A stretch of DNA of 64,000 nt from Prolixibacteraceae bacterium (lineage in GTDB: Bacteria; Bacteroidota; Bacteroidia; Bacteroidales; Prolixibacteraceae), in the NCBI GenBank assembly GCA_009773765.1, contig WTWZ01000001.1, positions 1-64,000 of the forward strand. The letters are read 5' to 3'. Positions 43,222 through 53,700 of this stretch are shown here, piece after piece. A program made the position numbers and the translations under genes. Each line of letters begins with the position of its first letter. The first letter of the stretch is position 1. The notes beneath the pieces were generated by a model, which saw nothing but the letters and a program-made list of their open reading frames with translations, searched no databases and was not told the DNA's origin.

Positions 43222-45036
43222 GTGGACATTTATTCGAAGCGAAAATACCTTGTAATTACCATTTTTATTGTTGCAGGCTTGGTTTTTATATTAAGGTTGT
43301 TCAGCCTGCAGGTGCTTGATTCAAAATACAAAGTTTCGGCAACAAATAATGTATTGCGCGAAAATGTCCAGTTTCCGGCCCGGGGTTTAATTTACGATCG
43401 CAATGGTACGTTAATGGTATTTAATAAACCGGCTTATGATTTGCTGGTAACTCCCCGCGAAGTTGAAAAATTTGACACCGTTGCCTTTTGCAAGTTACTG
43501 GAAATATCGAAGGAAGATCTTATTGCGGGTATTCAAAAGGCAAAAGATTATTCATCATTCAAACCATCGATTTTAATTAAGCAGATACCACCCGAAAGTT
43601 TTGCATATCTTCAGGAGCAATTATACAAATTCAAAGGCTTTCACACACAGTCGAGAACATTACGCGAGTATTTCCATCCTTCTGCAGCACATGTTTTAGG
43701 ATACGTTAGCGAAGTTAATGATGCTGATATCGAAAGAGATATTTATTATAAATCAGGCGATTACATAGGCGCCAGCGGAATTGAAAGAACATACGAAAAA
43801 CAGCTTCGCGGAATAAAGGGGGTTAAAAAACAGTTGGTAGATGTCCATAACCGGATAAAAGGCAGTTATCTTGACGGGACGGAAGATATTCCGGCTGAAA
43901 TTGGCAACAACATTATAACCACGCTCGATGCTGATTTACAGCGCTACGCCGAGGAACTGTTTGTGAATAAAAAGGGCGCAATGGTTGCCATTGAACCGGA
44001 AACCGGTGAAGTTCTGGCAATGGTAAGTGCGCCAACATACGATCCCGGTTTATTGGTGGGCCGAATACGGGGGGCCAATTATAACATACTTTCCGAAGAC
44101 CCGCTCAAACCCCTTTTTAACCGGGCAATTCAGGCAAAATACCCTCCGGGGTCCACTTTTAAAATTATCAATACGTTAATTGGCCTTGAAACCGGGTCCA
44201 TAAATACAAATACCCGGTTTGCGTGCAATGGAAAGGCATCAACCCCGATACGTTGCACACACAGCCATGTTTCGCCCGGAAATGTAGTTGATGCCATTCG
44301 TGAATCATGCAATCCATTTTTATGGAATACATTTCGTTCGATTATTTACAAATTTAAATCAGTTGCCGAAGGTTTTAACATGTGGCGCAGTTACGTTGAA
44401 AGTTTTGGGATTGGGCGGATCCTCAGCACCGATTTTCCGAACGCACTGGCCGGAGATTTACCAACCGAAGAAATGTACAGCAAATTGTACGGTAAAGGCC
44501 GATGGAACCCTCTTACCATTCGTTCTCTTGCAATCGGGCAGGGAGAACTGGGAGCTACACCCTTACAAATGGCCAATGTTGCAGCAGTTGTTGCCAACCG
44601 GGGTTATTATTATCCGCCGCACCTTGTAAGGGAAATCAGGAACGACACCGTTCCTGCCGATTTCAGAAAGAAAGTTTATACGAAAATTTCCCCGGAAAAT
44701 TTTGAGCCAATTATTACGGGCATGGAACAGTTACTAAAAGGAACCCTTTCATATACATCGGCAGTGCCGGGAGTTGTAATGTGCGGGAAAACAGGCACTG
44801 TTCAGAACAACCAGGGTTCCGACCATTCGGTATTTACAGCTTTTGCGCCAAAGGATAATCCTAAAATTGCCATTTTTGTTTATGTTGAAAATGGCGTTTG
44901 GGGTTCGCGGTATGCAGCCCCAATGGCCGGTTTAATGGTTGAAAAATATTTAAACGACACCATTTCGGCCCAAAAGAAAGCAATTGAACAAAGAATGATA
45001 GAGGCCAATTTATTAAACCCTAACCAGCCGGACTAA
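43222..45036 (+). CDS. mrdA: Penicillin-binding protein 2 (transpeptidase)
   Basis: 604 residues. One N-terminal helix, dimerisation domain (ARGLIYDRNGTLMVFNKPAY), and transpeptidase domain with the three catalytic motifs: PPGSTFK (Ser-x-x-Lys), RESCNP (Ser-x-Asn) and CGKTGT (Lys-Thr-Gly). Start codon is GTG at 43222. Cross-links lateral wall peptidoglycan with RodA, whose gene starts 1 base after its stop. Confidence 0.95.
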   Translation: MDIYSKRKYLVITIFIVAGLVFILRLFSLQVLDSKYKVSATNNVLRENVQFPARGLIYDRNGTLMVFNKPAYDLLVTPREVEKFDTVAFCKLLEISKEDLIAGIQKAKDYSSFKPSILIKQIPPESFAYLQEQLYKFKGFHTQSRTLREYFHPSAAHVLGYVSEVNDADIERDIYYKSGDYIGASGIERTYEKQLRGIKGVKKQLVDVHNRIKGSYLDGTEDIPAEIGNNIITTLDADLQRYAEELFVNKKGAMVAIEPETGEVLAMVSAPTYDPGLLVGRIRGANYNILSEDPLKPLFNRAIQAKYPPGSTFKIINTLIGLETGSINTNTRFACNGKASTPIRCTHSHVSPGNVVDAIRESCNPFLWNTFRSIIYKFKSVAEGFNMWRSYVESFGIGRILSTDFPNALAGDLPTEEMYSKLYGKGRWNPLTIRSLAIGQGELGATPLQMANVAAVVANRGYYYPPHLVREIRNDTVPADFRKKVYTKISPENFEPIITGMEQLLKGTLSYTSAVPGVVMCGKTGTVQNNQGSDHSVFTAFAPKDNPKIAIFVYVENGVWGSRYAAPMAGLMVEKYLNDTISAQKKAIEQRMIEANLLNPNQPD

Positions 45037-45037
45037 A

Positions 45038-46459
45038 ATGCCAAAAAGAAACAGCCTTTGGGCAAATATCGATTGGATTACTGTTATCCTTTTCCTTGTC
45101 CTGGTTTTGCTTGGATGGGTTAACATTTATGCAGCGGTGTTTAACCCGGAGCACCAGAGCATTCTTGATACTTCGCAACGATATGGAAAACAGTTAATCT
45201 GGATTGGACTGGCATTGGTTATCGGGTTTTTTATTCTCCTAATCGAATCGAACTTTTACGTATTTTTTGCCTATATCATTTACGGGGTGGTTGTTCTGCT
45301 TCTGATTTTGGTGCTTTTTATTGGCTCCGAAATTAATGGCCAAAAAGCCTGGTTTATGTTTGGCCCTGTTGGTTTTCAACCCTCCGAGTTTTGCAAGTTT
45401 GCCACAGGCCTTGCACTGGCAGGTTACATGAATTCGCATGGGTTTAAACTTAAGCAGTTAAAGTCAACCGCTATTGTTTCGGCTATAATCCTTGCGCCTT
45501 TTATTCTTATAATTCTTCAAAATGATACCGGTTCAGCATTGGTTTATTTTTCGTTTGTGCTTGTTTTATACCGCGAAGGCCTTTCGGGTATTGTTCTGTT
45601 TTTTGGTACTTTGCTCATCATACTTTTTGTGTTTGCCCTGATAATTTCGAACCTCACTTTATCGCTGGTTCTTTTAGGCGCTGTACTGATTGTATTTTAT
45701 GTGGTTAATCCAAAACTGAAGCAGTATTTAAAAATACCTGTAATTTATATATTGTCCATATCGTTGTTTTTATTTGCAAATCTTATTGTTGGTTCAGGAT
45801 ACGATATCTCTGACGCAATTACTGCTGGCTCGGTTTTAGGCACTTTGGTAATTTTTGGAATTAGTTACTTTAAGAAACAGAACAATTATTTAACAATTGC
45901 CCTCATTTTTCTGGGGTCGGTGTTGTTTACCATTTCGGTTGATTACGCATTCAATAATATTTTGGGCAACCATCAGCAAGCCCGTATTAATGAACTGCTT
46001 GGTATCGAGTCTGATCCGTTGGGTGCCGGGTACAATGTTAATCAAAGTAAAATAGCCATAGGTTCAGGCGGTTTTTTGGGAAAAGGATTTTTGGAAGGGA
46101 CACAAACCAAATTTAATTTTGTGCCTGAACAAAGCACCGATTTTATTTTCTGTACCGTGGGCGAGGAGTGGGGATTTGTGGGTTCGTTTGTTGTAATTGC
46201 GCTTTTTATACTTTTGTTCTATCGTCTGGTTTGGCTTGCCGAGCGGCAACGTTCAGGGTTCTCCCGGGTTTACGGTTATTCTGTGGCGGCAATTCTCTTT
46301 TTTCATTTTTTTGTGAATATCGGAATGACCATCGGAATTATGCCGGTTATCGGAATTCCGCTTCCGTTTTTCAGTTACGGAGGGTCGTCATTATGGGCGT
46401 TTACCATTTTGCTTTTCGTTTTTATCCGGCTCGATGCCAGCCGTTACGAAAAATTTTGA
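45038..46459 (+). CDS. rodA: Peptidoglycan polymerase RodA (SEDS family)
   Basis: 473 residues. SEDS polymerase with conserved landmarks QPSEFCKFATGLALAGYM, FVPEQSTDFIFCTVGEEWGF (catalytic-region Asp and Glu) and IPLPFFSYGGSSLWA. It is about 100 residues longer than E. coli RodA, with an extra mid-protein helical insert (IVLFFGTLLIILFVFALIIS and following), as in other members of the phylum. Partner of PBP2. Confidence 0.95.
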   Translation: MPKRNSLWANIDWITVILFLVLVLLGWVNIYAAVFNPEHQSILDTSQRYGKQLIWIGLALVIGFFILLIESNFYVFFAYIIYGVVVLLLILVLFIGSEINGQKAWFMFGPVGFQPSEFCKFATGLALAGYMNSHGFKLKQLKSTAIVSAIILAPFILIILQNDTGSALVYFSFVLVLYREGLSGIVLFFGTLLIILFVFALIISNLTLSLVLLGAVLIVFYVVNPKLKQYLKIPVIYILSISLFLFANLIVGSGYDISDAITAGSVLGTLVIFGISYFKKQNNYLTIALIFLGSVLFTISVDYAFNNILGNHQQARINELLGIESDPLGAGYNVNQSKIAIGSGGFLGKGFLEGTQTKFNFVPEQSTDFIFCTVGEEWGFVGSFVVIALFILLFYRLVWLAERQRSGFSRVYGYSVAAILFFHFFVNIGMTIGIMPVIGIPLPFFSYGGSSLWAFTILLFVFIRLDASRYEKF

Positions 46460-46470
46460 CTTGAATTGTT

Positions 46471-47082
46471 TCAAAATGCCGCAAAATCCGGATTTTTTAA
46501 TTCCATTCCATGTTTTCCATTTACGTAGCGAATCATGTCGAACATAAATATTTTAAAATTATCATCAAAAAACTGGTAATTGGCCTCAATTGTCTGCAAC
46601 ACAAAGTCGGCTTTGGCGGGAAGCGAAGAATATTGGCTCATTATTTTAAGGGACTCCACAATCCCGGTAACCGAGGAATACGATTCCAGCCTACGGTTTT
46701 GAATGATAAACGGCAGAAAACCCTGCACCATGACTGGCAGATATCTGAAATTCTTTAAAAGTACTGAATGAGAACGTTTTGCAAAGGTTCGTAATGTAAA
46801 TTCAGAATACAAATCCCAGTTTTTTGCCAGAAAATGGTCGTACAAAAAATCGATAATAATACCAGAGTAAAGTCCGAATTCAGGTCTGAAATAAGTTTTG
46901 GCCAACTTGAACCTTGGATGGTTATCTGTGAAAAAATCAATCTGGCGGTGCATAGTAATCCCCTTTCTCATGCTATCCGGAAACCGGTTCAAATCCTTTC
47001 CTTTCACATAATCGCCAATAAAGTTTCCAACCATGGTTTGTTCGTCATCGCCCGATAAAAACAGATGTGCCAGATAATTCAT
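46471..47082 (-). CDS. AcpH/DUF479-family acyl-carrier-protein phosphodiesterase-like protein
   Basis: 203 residues from the ATG at 47082. The sequence MNYLAHLFLSG...MVGNFIGDYVKG, GITMHRQIDFFTDNHP and IIIDFLYDHFLAKNW carries the His/Asp positions of an HD-like metal site typical of AcpH, which removes the phosphopantetheine arm from holo-ACP. Many DUF479 members are uncharacterised, so ACP as substrate is likely but not certain. Convergent with rodA (11-base gap). Confidence 0.83.
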   Translation of the reverse strand: MNYLAHLFLSGDDEQTMVGNFIGDYVKGKDLNRFPDSMRKGITMHRQIDFFTDNHPRFKLAKTYFRPEFGLYSGIIIDFLYDHFLAKNWDLYSEFTLRTFAKRSHSVLLKNFRYLPVMVQGFLPFIIQNRRLESYSSVTGIVESLKIMSQYSSLPAKADFVLQTIEANYQFFDDNFKIFMFDMIRYVNGKHGMELKNPDFAAF

Positions 47083-47163
47083 CGTAATCAGTTTTAGAAA
47101 TGAACGGTTAAAAATCAATTTTGGTTTCAACTGTTTTTTTAATTTTTTTCATCTCTGTTAATC

Positions 47164-47193
47164 TTGAACGGGTATTAATATTTTTTATTTTTG
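47164..47193 (+). promoter_or_regulatory. Promoter of the PfkB-family gene
   Basis: TTG (47164-47166), 19-base spacer, TATTTTTG (47186-47193): a full match to the phylum's -33/-7 pattern, 20 bases before the ATG. Confidence 0.75.
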
Positions 47194-47213
47194 CCTTTCA
47201 GAAACCGGCTTAA

Positions 47214-48128
47214 ATGAATAAAAGAATAGTTGCATTTGGCGAAGTGGTTTGGGATATCCTGCCCAACGGGAAAGTACTTGGCGGAACACCTTTGAACCTG
47301 GCGTACAGGTGCAATTCGTTCAGCGAACAAGGATTTTTGCTCTCGCGGGTTGGCGACGACGATTTGGGCAACGAGGCAATTGAAAAGCTAAAAGAGTTGG
47401 GGATATCCGACGATAATGTACAATCAGATACCGAATTCCCAACAGGCACTGTCCATATCAGTTTCGAAGATAATTACGACGCGCGGTATATTGTTACCCC
47501 CGATGTAGCGTTCGATCATATCGAGTTTTCGGCCGAGGCGCTAAAACTGGTGCGTAATGCCGATTGTTTGTTTTACGGTTTGTTGCCCCAGCGATTTGGC
47601 ATTTCGAAAAACACGCTGCGCGAGCTGATAAAGGAATCGCCCGGCTCACTTCATTTTTTCGATTTAAAGCTTTTTGAACATTTCTTTAATGCACGGGTGG
47701 TTGAAAATCTTTTGGAAAGCTCGGACATAGTGAGGATAAAAGAAAAAGAGATTTCATTTTTGAGCAGGGAACTGGGTTTGAAGGGTGAAACCCTGAACGG
47801 GTTTAGCGAAGAGCTTTCGGGAAAATTTAAAATCGACCTGATTTTGGTAACCCGCGGACAAAACGGTGTTTTTGCCTTTCATAAAAAAAAGGGGGCTTTT
47901 TTCGACCCGGGGTACAGTATTGAAATTGTGGATAATATTGGTTCAGGAATGGCATTTTCAGCCGGTTTTCTACATTATTACCTAAACGGAAAACCCATTC
48001 AGCAGGCGCTTAATTTCGGGAATGCCGCCGGGGCGCTCAACACAACCAAACGCGGCGCTACAGCATTTTTCAATAAAAAAGATGTTGCCAGCTTCATGAA
48101 AAACACCCCCAAAAACAATCTGGTATAA
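47214..48128 (+). CDS. PfkB/ribokinase-family protein lacking catalytic Asp
   Basis: 304 residues with the ribokinase fold: GEVVWDILPNGKVLGGTPLN (substrate lid and glycine pair), FYGLLPQRFG, and LVTRGQNGVFAF. The anion-hole/catalytic motif, normally D-T-x-G-A-G-D, reads D-N-I-G-S-G-M-A-F-S-A-G (from residue 240), so the catalytic base Asp is Met246. The ATG codon (47949-47951) differs from GAT/GAC by more than one change, and the frame is intact. Annotation as fructokinase would therefore be unsafe; a pseudokinase or binding/regulatory protein is more likely. Transcribed alone from the promoter at 47164. Confidence 0.8.
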   Translation: MNKRIVAFGEVVWDILPNGKVLGGTPLNLAYRCNSFSEQGFLLSRVGDDDLGNEAIEKLKELGISDDNVQSDTEFPTGTVHISFEDNYDARYIVTPDVAFDHIEFSAEALKLVRNADCLFYGLLPQRFGISKNTLRELIKESPGSLHFFDLKLFEHFFNARVVENLLESSDIVRIKEKEISFLSRELGLKGETLNGFSEELSGKFKIDLILVTRGQNGVFAFHKKKGAFFDPGYSIEIVDNIGSGMAFSAGFLHYYLNGKPIQQALNFGNAAGALNTTKRGATAFFNKKDVASFMKNTPKNNLV

Positions 48129-48217
48129 AAAAGTTTTCAAATAAAAAATACTTTTAAACATCTGTAACCGGGTAACCATATTCGCTGATTTTCTGTTTAC
48201 ATAAATAAAACTTAGTC

Positions 48218-49141
48218 ATGAAACGGACAACACAGGAAATAACAGGTTTACTTATCGGCAGGTTATGGGAGCAATACATCAAAAAAATTCCGTATGCAAA
48301 ACAATATGCCGATATGGTAGCCGAAAAGGGTGGCAAAGTAGTAATCGACCACTTTGCTTTTCGGACTTTTAATGCACACACGGGCGAACAACCTGAAGGA
48401 ATACGGGCGTTAAGGCATATATTAAATTTTCTGGGATATAAACCGGTTTCAAAATACAGCTTCCCAAAAAAGAGGTTGAATGCTGTTCATTTTGAACATC
48501 CGGATGAAAGTTTCCCCAGGATTTTTGTCAGCCAGCTCGAATTGGCAGAGTTGCCCGAATGGGCTCAGAATGCCATCAATAAAACAGTGAAAAATACAAC
48601 CTATTTAATTACAGATAAAAGCATAGAGTTATTAGGGGCACTGGAACAAAACGGAGCTTTGCCTTCTGAAGCGGCGGAATACCTGGTGGATGATCTCGTT
48701 CAATATTTCCGTCGGCCATGGAATATACCGTTAAAGGAAGATGTTTTGAAACTGAATGATATTTCGCAATACGGCGCCTGGGTTTTGCTGCACGGAAATT
48801 CGGCCAGCCATTTTGCTGTGCTGGTTAATTATCAGGAAGTGCGGGAATGGCCTGATTTGGAAACTACCAGCAATGCGCTTGCCGGGGCAGGAGTGCCAAT
48901 GGAAGGGCATATTGAGGGCGAAAAAGGGGGTCGGCTTCAGCAAGCAGCCACACTTGCTGCAAAAAAAGAGGTTAAGGCAAAGGGTGAAACAGGCATTGAA
49001 AACATGATGTGGACTTATGCCTATTTTGAATTAACACAGCGCGGTTATATAGAGGAAAACGGCACAAAAAAACTGTTCAACGGATTCGTGGGCGGGCAGG
49101 CCAACCATTTTTTCGATATGACGCGTACCCGCGATAATTAA
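48218..49141 (+). CDS. DUF1338 family protein (2-oxoadipate dioxygenase/decarboxylase-like)
   Basis: 307 residues. VVIDHFAFRTFNAHTGEQPE holds the conserved His and Arg of the DUF1338 active site; GHIEGEKGGRLQQAATLAA is another landmark. Characterised member HglS converts 2-oxoadipate to 2-hydroxyglutarate in lysine breakdown, using Fe(II). Other D-lysine genes are not visible here. It follows the PfkB-like gene on the same strand after 89 bases. Confidence 0.83.
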   Translation: MKRTTQEITGLLIGRLWEQYIKKIPYAKQYADMVAEKGGKVVIDHFAFRTFNAHTGEQPEGIRALRHILNFLGYKPVSKYSFPKKRLNAVHFEHPDESFPRIFVSQLELAELPEWAQNAINKTVKNTTYLITDKSIELLGALEQNGALPSEAAEYLVDDLVQYFRRPWNIPLKEDVLKLNDISQYGAWVLLHGNSASHFAVLVNYQEVREWPDLETTSNALAGAGVPMEGHIEGEKGGRLQQAATLAAKKEVKAKGETGIENMMWTYAYFELTQRGYIEENGTKKLFNGFVGGQANHFFDMTRTRDN

Positions 49142-49234
49142 TACACCTGCGGAACTTTAAAATTAATATAAACAGAACTGAATTACAGCATAAAAAGACA
49201 ATGAAGTTTTTGAAATAACCTGCCCAGGTAAATA

Positions 49235-50467
49235 TTAAACCAAAATATAGGCTCCAAATAAAGTATCCTCTGTTGCACAGGTTAAGGCTAAAAATCCTGA
49301 TGCTATTTTGTTTTTGGCTATTTTTAACGGGTATTCCTTTTCCATCTTTTGTTTGAATGTATAAAATGAAACCCCCGGTTGGTAAAAAGTCCTGAACATC
49401 GCTTTTGTGCCGATTTTTAGCAGCTTTTCAAGTTGCAGCGAAAGCATGCCCATGGTGTGCCTTACATTGATTTCGAGGCATGGGTTTATCCGAAGTTTGC
49501 CCTTTTCATCTGCATAAATAATTGTATCAACGCCAAAAACGCCCTCATAAAAAATGGCCATCTTACTGTTTTCGATGGTTTTCATAAGCGGTTCACGAAT
49601 TTCGCGCCCTGCAGTATTTACAAATTCAACAATTTCGTTTTCAGTATTTAAAGGCAATCCGTTGATGTAATTTCCTTCATATTGCCCTTTTTTGCTGGTG
49701 CAGAAATTACTGAACCCTAAAAACCCAACTTTCCCTTTTTTCAATTCAAACAAAAAAGCGAGATCGAGTACTTTGTTTAAATAAGGTTCAGCAATGGCGT
49801 ATCCCTGATCTTTTACTATTCCCATTACTTTTTCCCAAACTTTTGGATGTACCGGTGTTTTTGTGATGGGTTGTAATCCGCGTCCCGAGCTGCTCCACGG
49901 GGCTTTCACCATAATTTTTTCCCACTGCCGGATTGCATTTTCAAAATCGGTTTGGTTTTGACAAATTTTTGGCATATGGTCAGGTGGTAACAGGTAACCG
50001 GCATTTATTGCAGTACGTACATTATTTAAAATGCCGATGGCAAACTTTCGCGAACTTATTTCGCGGTGTTCCGGTTTCCATTGAAAAACCGGAGATTGCC
50101 GGAATCCAGGAGAACAGGATTGCTTCAAAGGAAACAGCAATTGATGAGCCGCAGGGCTCCAACCCCAGGGGATCAACATATTTTTCGGAAGTTGTAAAAA
50201 TTGCTTGTTGCCAATTGCATCATTTTTTAAAATAAATCCTGGTATTTCCACATTAATGCACTGCATCGACTGAATAAATTCTTCGTCTGGCATTTTTTCA
50301 ACAAGCACAAAATCATTCTTTCCGGCAAAAAACAACGGTAATGCTGATAAATCGGCTTCCATTTTCTGTAATAACCTGTTTGGTTGCCAGTTTGGGCTTC
50401 CGTTGGCAATTGCATAATCGCAGGTTGGGTTATATAAATAAATATTGTGAAGAAGATTTTCTGTCAT
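49235..50467 (-). CDS. Uncharacterised ATP-grasp-like protein
   Basis: 410 residues, no signal or membrane helix. No close family recognised, but the central part has ATP-grasp traits: IMVKAPWSSSGRGLQPI (Lys strand plus Gly-rich phosphate loop, ~185-201), YAIAEPYLNKVLDLAFLFEL, and CLEINVRHTMGML (Glu-x-Asn metal ligand position). The N-terminus (YLYNPTCDYAIANGSPNWQP) is distinctive. It may ligate a carboxylate to an amine; substrate unknown. Convergent with the DUF1338 gene. Confidence 0.6.
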   Translation of the reverse strand: MTENLLHNIYLYNPTCDYAIANGSPNWQPNRLLQKMEADLSALPLFFAGKNDFVLVEKMPDEEFIQSMQCINVEIPGFILKNDAIGNKQFLQLPKNMLIPWGWSPAAHQLLFPLKQSCSPGFRQSPVFQWKPEHREISSRKFAIGILNNVRTAINAGYLLPPDHMPKICQNQTDFENAIRQWEKIMVKAPWSSSGRGLQPITKTPVHPKVWEKVMGIVKDQGYAIAEPYLNKVLDLAFLFELKKGKVGFLGFSNFCTSKKGQYEGNYINGLPLNTENEIVEFVNTAGREIREPLMKTIENSKMAIFYEGVFGVDTIIYADEKGKLRINPCLEINVRHTMGMLSLQLEKLLKIGTKAMFRTFYQPGVSFYTFKQKMEKEYPLKIAKNKIASGFLALTCATEDTLFGAYILV

Positions 50468-50631
50468 TTAACATGGTTTAATGTACCTTTTTATAATTGA
50501 ATGAAAAGAAAGTATAAATAAAATGACAAAATAAGTCATTTTTAATGAGTTGATTGTTAAGTGGGCACGACACTAAATTATTAACGATTATTAACTAAAA
50601 CATCATGCTTTAACCAAAATTTTAATTTTTT

Positions 50632-50661
50632 TTGGAAATTGAATATAAAAAATTACTTTAG
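50632..50661 (+). promoter_or_regulatory. Promoter of the susC/susD-like operon
   Basis: TTG (50632-50634), 19-base spacer, TACTTTAG (one mismatch to TAnnTTTG, 50654-50661). Leaves a leader of roughly 95 bases. The rest of the 290-base gap is A+T-rich; an AAAATGAC/GTCATTTT hairpin at 50520-50542 is the only other structure. Confidence 0.6.
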
Positions 50662-50759
50662 CGGTTGGGTGATTTGGTTTTTGGAGTAACAACAATCCGG
50701 TCCAAATCGAAAGAGTAGATTTAAAAATTTGTTTAATTCTAATTATCAAAAAAAATTCT

Positions 50760-53700
50760 ATGAAAAAACTAACGCTGTTTTTGATTTGCATTCTAATCGC
50801 AGGGATGCAATTTGCAAATGCTCAGACAAAGAGCATTACAGGTGCGGTAACCAGTAAGGAGGACGGTACTTCAATACCTGGCGTCTCCGTAATGGTGAAG
50901 GGAACTACATTAGGGACTGTAACAAATTTGGATGGCAGGTACGAATTAACTGTTCCTGCAGATGCCAAAACGCTTGTTTTCAGTTTCATCGGGATGAAAA
51001 ATCTGGAAGTTGAAATCGGGAACCAGACCAACATCAACGTTACAATGGAAACCGATGTTTTCTCGGTTGACGAAGTTGTGGTTGTAGGCTACGGCGTCCA
51101 GCAGAAAAGGGAAGTATCAGGCTCTATTTCTTCCATAAAGGGGGATGCGCTTAAAACCATTCCTGTTCAGACTTTCGATCAGGCTTTACAAGGTAAAGCG
51201 GCTGGTGTTCAAATTACTATTCCTAACGGAGTTCTCGGTAACCCTCCGGTTATCAGGGTTCGAGGGTACAATTCAATTTCGGGCAGTTCATCGCCTTTGG
51301 TAGTTATTGATGGTGTGCCCGTATTTACAGGCGATATGTCGAGAACCGCTGCTGCAATGAATGTTCTTGGTGATTTAAACCCGACAGATATTGCTTCAAT
51401 CGATGTATTAAAAGATGCCTCAGCCACAGCTATCTATGGTTCAAGAGCTGCCAACGGAGTTATATTGATAACCACCAAAAAAGGGGTTATAGGCGCAGTG
51501 AAGGTAACTTATGACGGATCATTCGGCTATACGCAACCGTACAGGGTTTTTGATGTTATGAACGCAGAACAGTTTGTAGCACATAAAAATCTTGCCAGAA
51601 CAAATGTGGGCAATATTGATATGACTAACCCTGCTAATCTTTACAGAATTAGCCTTGATGCCAATGGCAATCCTATTGACACAAAATGGTCTGACCTTAT
51701 TTACCAAACCGGATTTCAGCATAACCATGCATTTTCGTTTTCTGGCGCAAATGCTACAACAAGTTATTTTCTATCAATTGGTTATTCTGAAAACGAAGGT
51801 ATTGTTAGGACAAATACCTTCGAAAGGAAAAACACCAGATTGAATTTGGAACACAAACTGAACAAATGGATAACGCTGGGAGTAAACTTTGGATATACCA
51901 ACAGTTTTACCAATGCCCCGCAAACAGGTTCGCTGGCAGGTGCGTTGTTTGCTACTGCGGGTGCCGGCAGGTTGGCATTTGTAACATCGCCAATCGTTGG
52001 GCCTTACCTGAATGATGGGACATACAATATCGATGCAACAAGCGGGTTCATCGGCACACTTGGCAATCCTGCCTCTGTAGGATTTTTTAACCCCGAGTTC
52101 CTGTTCGACAATAATTACAACAATGCGCAAAGCGACAGGATTATAAGCACTTTGTTTGCTAATTTTGAGATTATAAAAAATCTCATTTTCCGTACCTCAT
52201 TTGGTATAGATAACAATTCAATGGAGTCAAAAATTTTCTGGCATCCACTGCATGGCGATGGAAGGACCACCGGAGGTGAAGCTTATAACTACTTCGACAG
52301 GCGAAATCGCTGGAACTGGACAAATACGTTGAATTACAATCTTACGCTTATGGAAAAACTTAATTTGCAGGCTTTGGTTGGTTCAGAAGAACAATACACG
52401 CTATTTGACGGTTGGTCTGGGAGAAGGACCGGGCAATCCGACCCTTTCTTTACTTCATATCAGGGGAGTTATACAACACCCCAGCAACCACCTGTATTAA
52501 TGCAGACAGAGAACTATTTCAACTCACTTTTCGGACGTATTAATATAAATTTCGATAAAAAATACTTCATTGAAGCAAGCGCCAGGCGCGATGGTTTTTC
52601 AGGGCTGGCCTACGGAAAGAAATATGGTAATTTTGGCGGAGCTTCAGTAATGTGGGCATTGTCGCAAGAAGGATTTATTAAAAATAGTGGAATTGCTGAA
52701 TATATTTCTGACCTTAGGCTCAAAGCCAGTTATGGGCGCGTGGGCAACATTTCGGCAGTAGGTGACTTCAGTTCATTGTTCCTTTACTCCGCTGGTGTTT
52801 ATAATACAGCCCCGACTTTATTTTTCAACCAGGCCGGCAATACCGATTTGGAATGGGAAACCAGCAACAAAATTGATGCAGGAATTTCATTCGGACTGCT
52901 CAAGGACAGAATTCAGGTGGATGCGAGTTACTATCACAACGACATAAACGGCCTGGTACTGAATGTTCCGCAGGCGCCATCTAAAGGTATTCCCGGAAAT
53001 ATTATCCCTGCCAACGTTGGTTCAATGTTCAATAAGGGTCTTGAATTTGCTTTGACCAGTTATAACATTTCTAAAAAGGATTTTAACTGGAGCACCACAT
53101 TAAATATTACAACCCTGAAAAATGAGGTTACAGAGCTTGCTCCGGGTGTTCAATTTCTAATTGGGACGTCCCAGTTGGAAGTAACCAACCGTACATTGGT
53201 TGGACAACCTATTGGAATGATTTGGGGGGTTCAAACGGCTGGTGTTGACCCGGCAACAGGACGAAGGATTTTCTTAAGAAAAAATATTGACCCTGTAACA
53301 AAGGCTGAAACTTTTTCAAAGGTTTATTACAACCATCAGCCCGCTGCGCAAGCCCCCACAACCAGTGGTTGGAGAAACGAAGATGGTACTCCTTCAAGGG
53401 GTGTAAACATTACTGATGACGGGATTGCACTTGGAAGTCCTATTCCAAAGATTTATGGAGGTATAGACAATAATTTCTCGTATAAAAACTGGGATGCCAA
53501 TATCGGTTTAACATATGCCCTTGATTTCTATGTTTATAACGGATCGAAAGCAGGTTTGAGGGATCAGCGTAACTGGAACAATTCAGTGGAAGTTTATGAA
53601 AAAGCATGGAAGAATCCGGGTGATATAACCGACATAGCAAGACCAGTCTGGGGCGACAACGTGTCAAATGGTTCTTCAATGGTACAGCAGCAAAACGTAG

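Noticed and set aside
50520-50542. AAAATGAC/GTCATTTT hairpin as a terminator
   Set aside because: No plus-strand gene ends before it and the minus-strand gene starts there, so a terminator role has no client.
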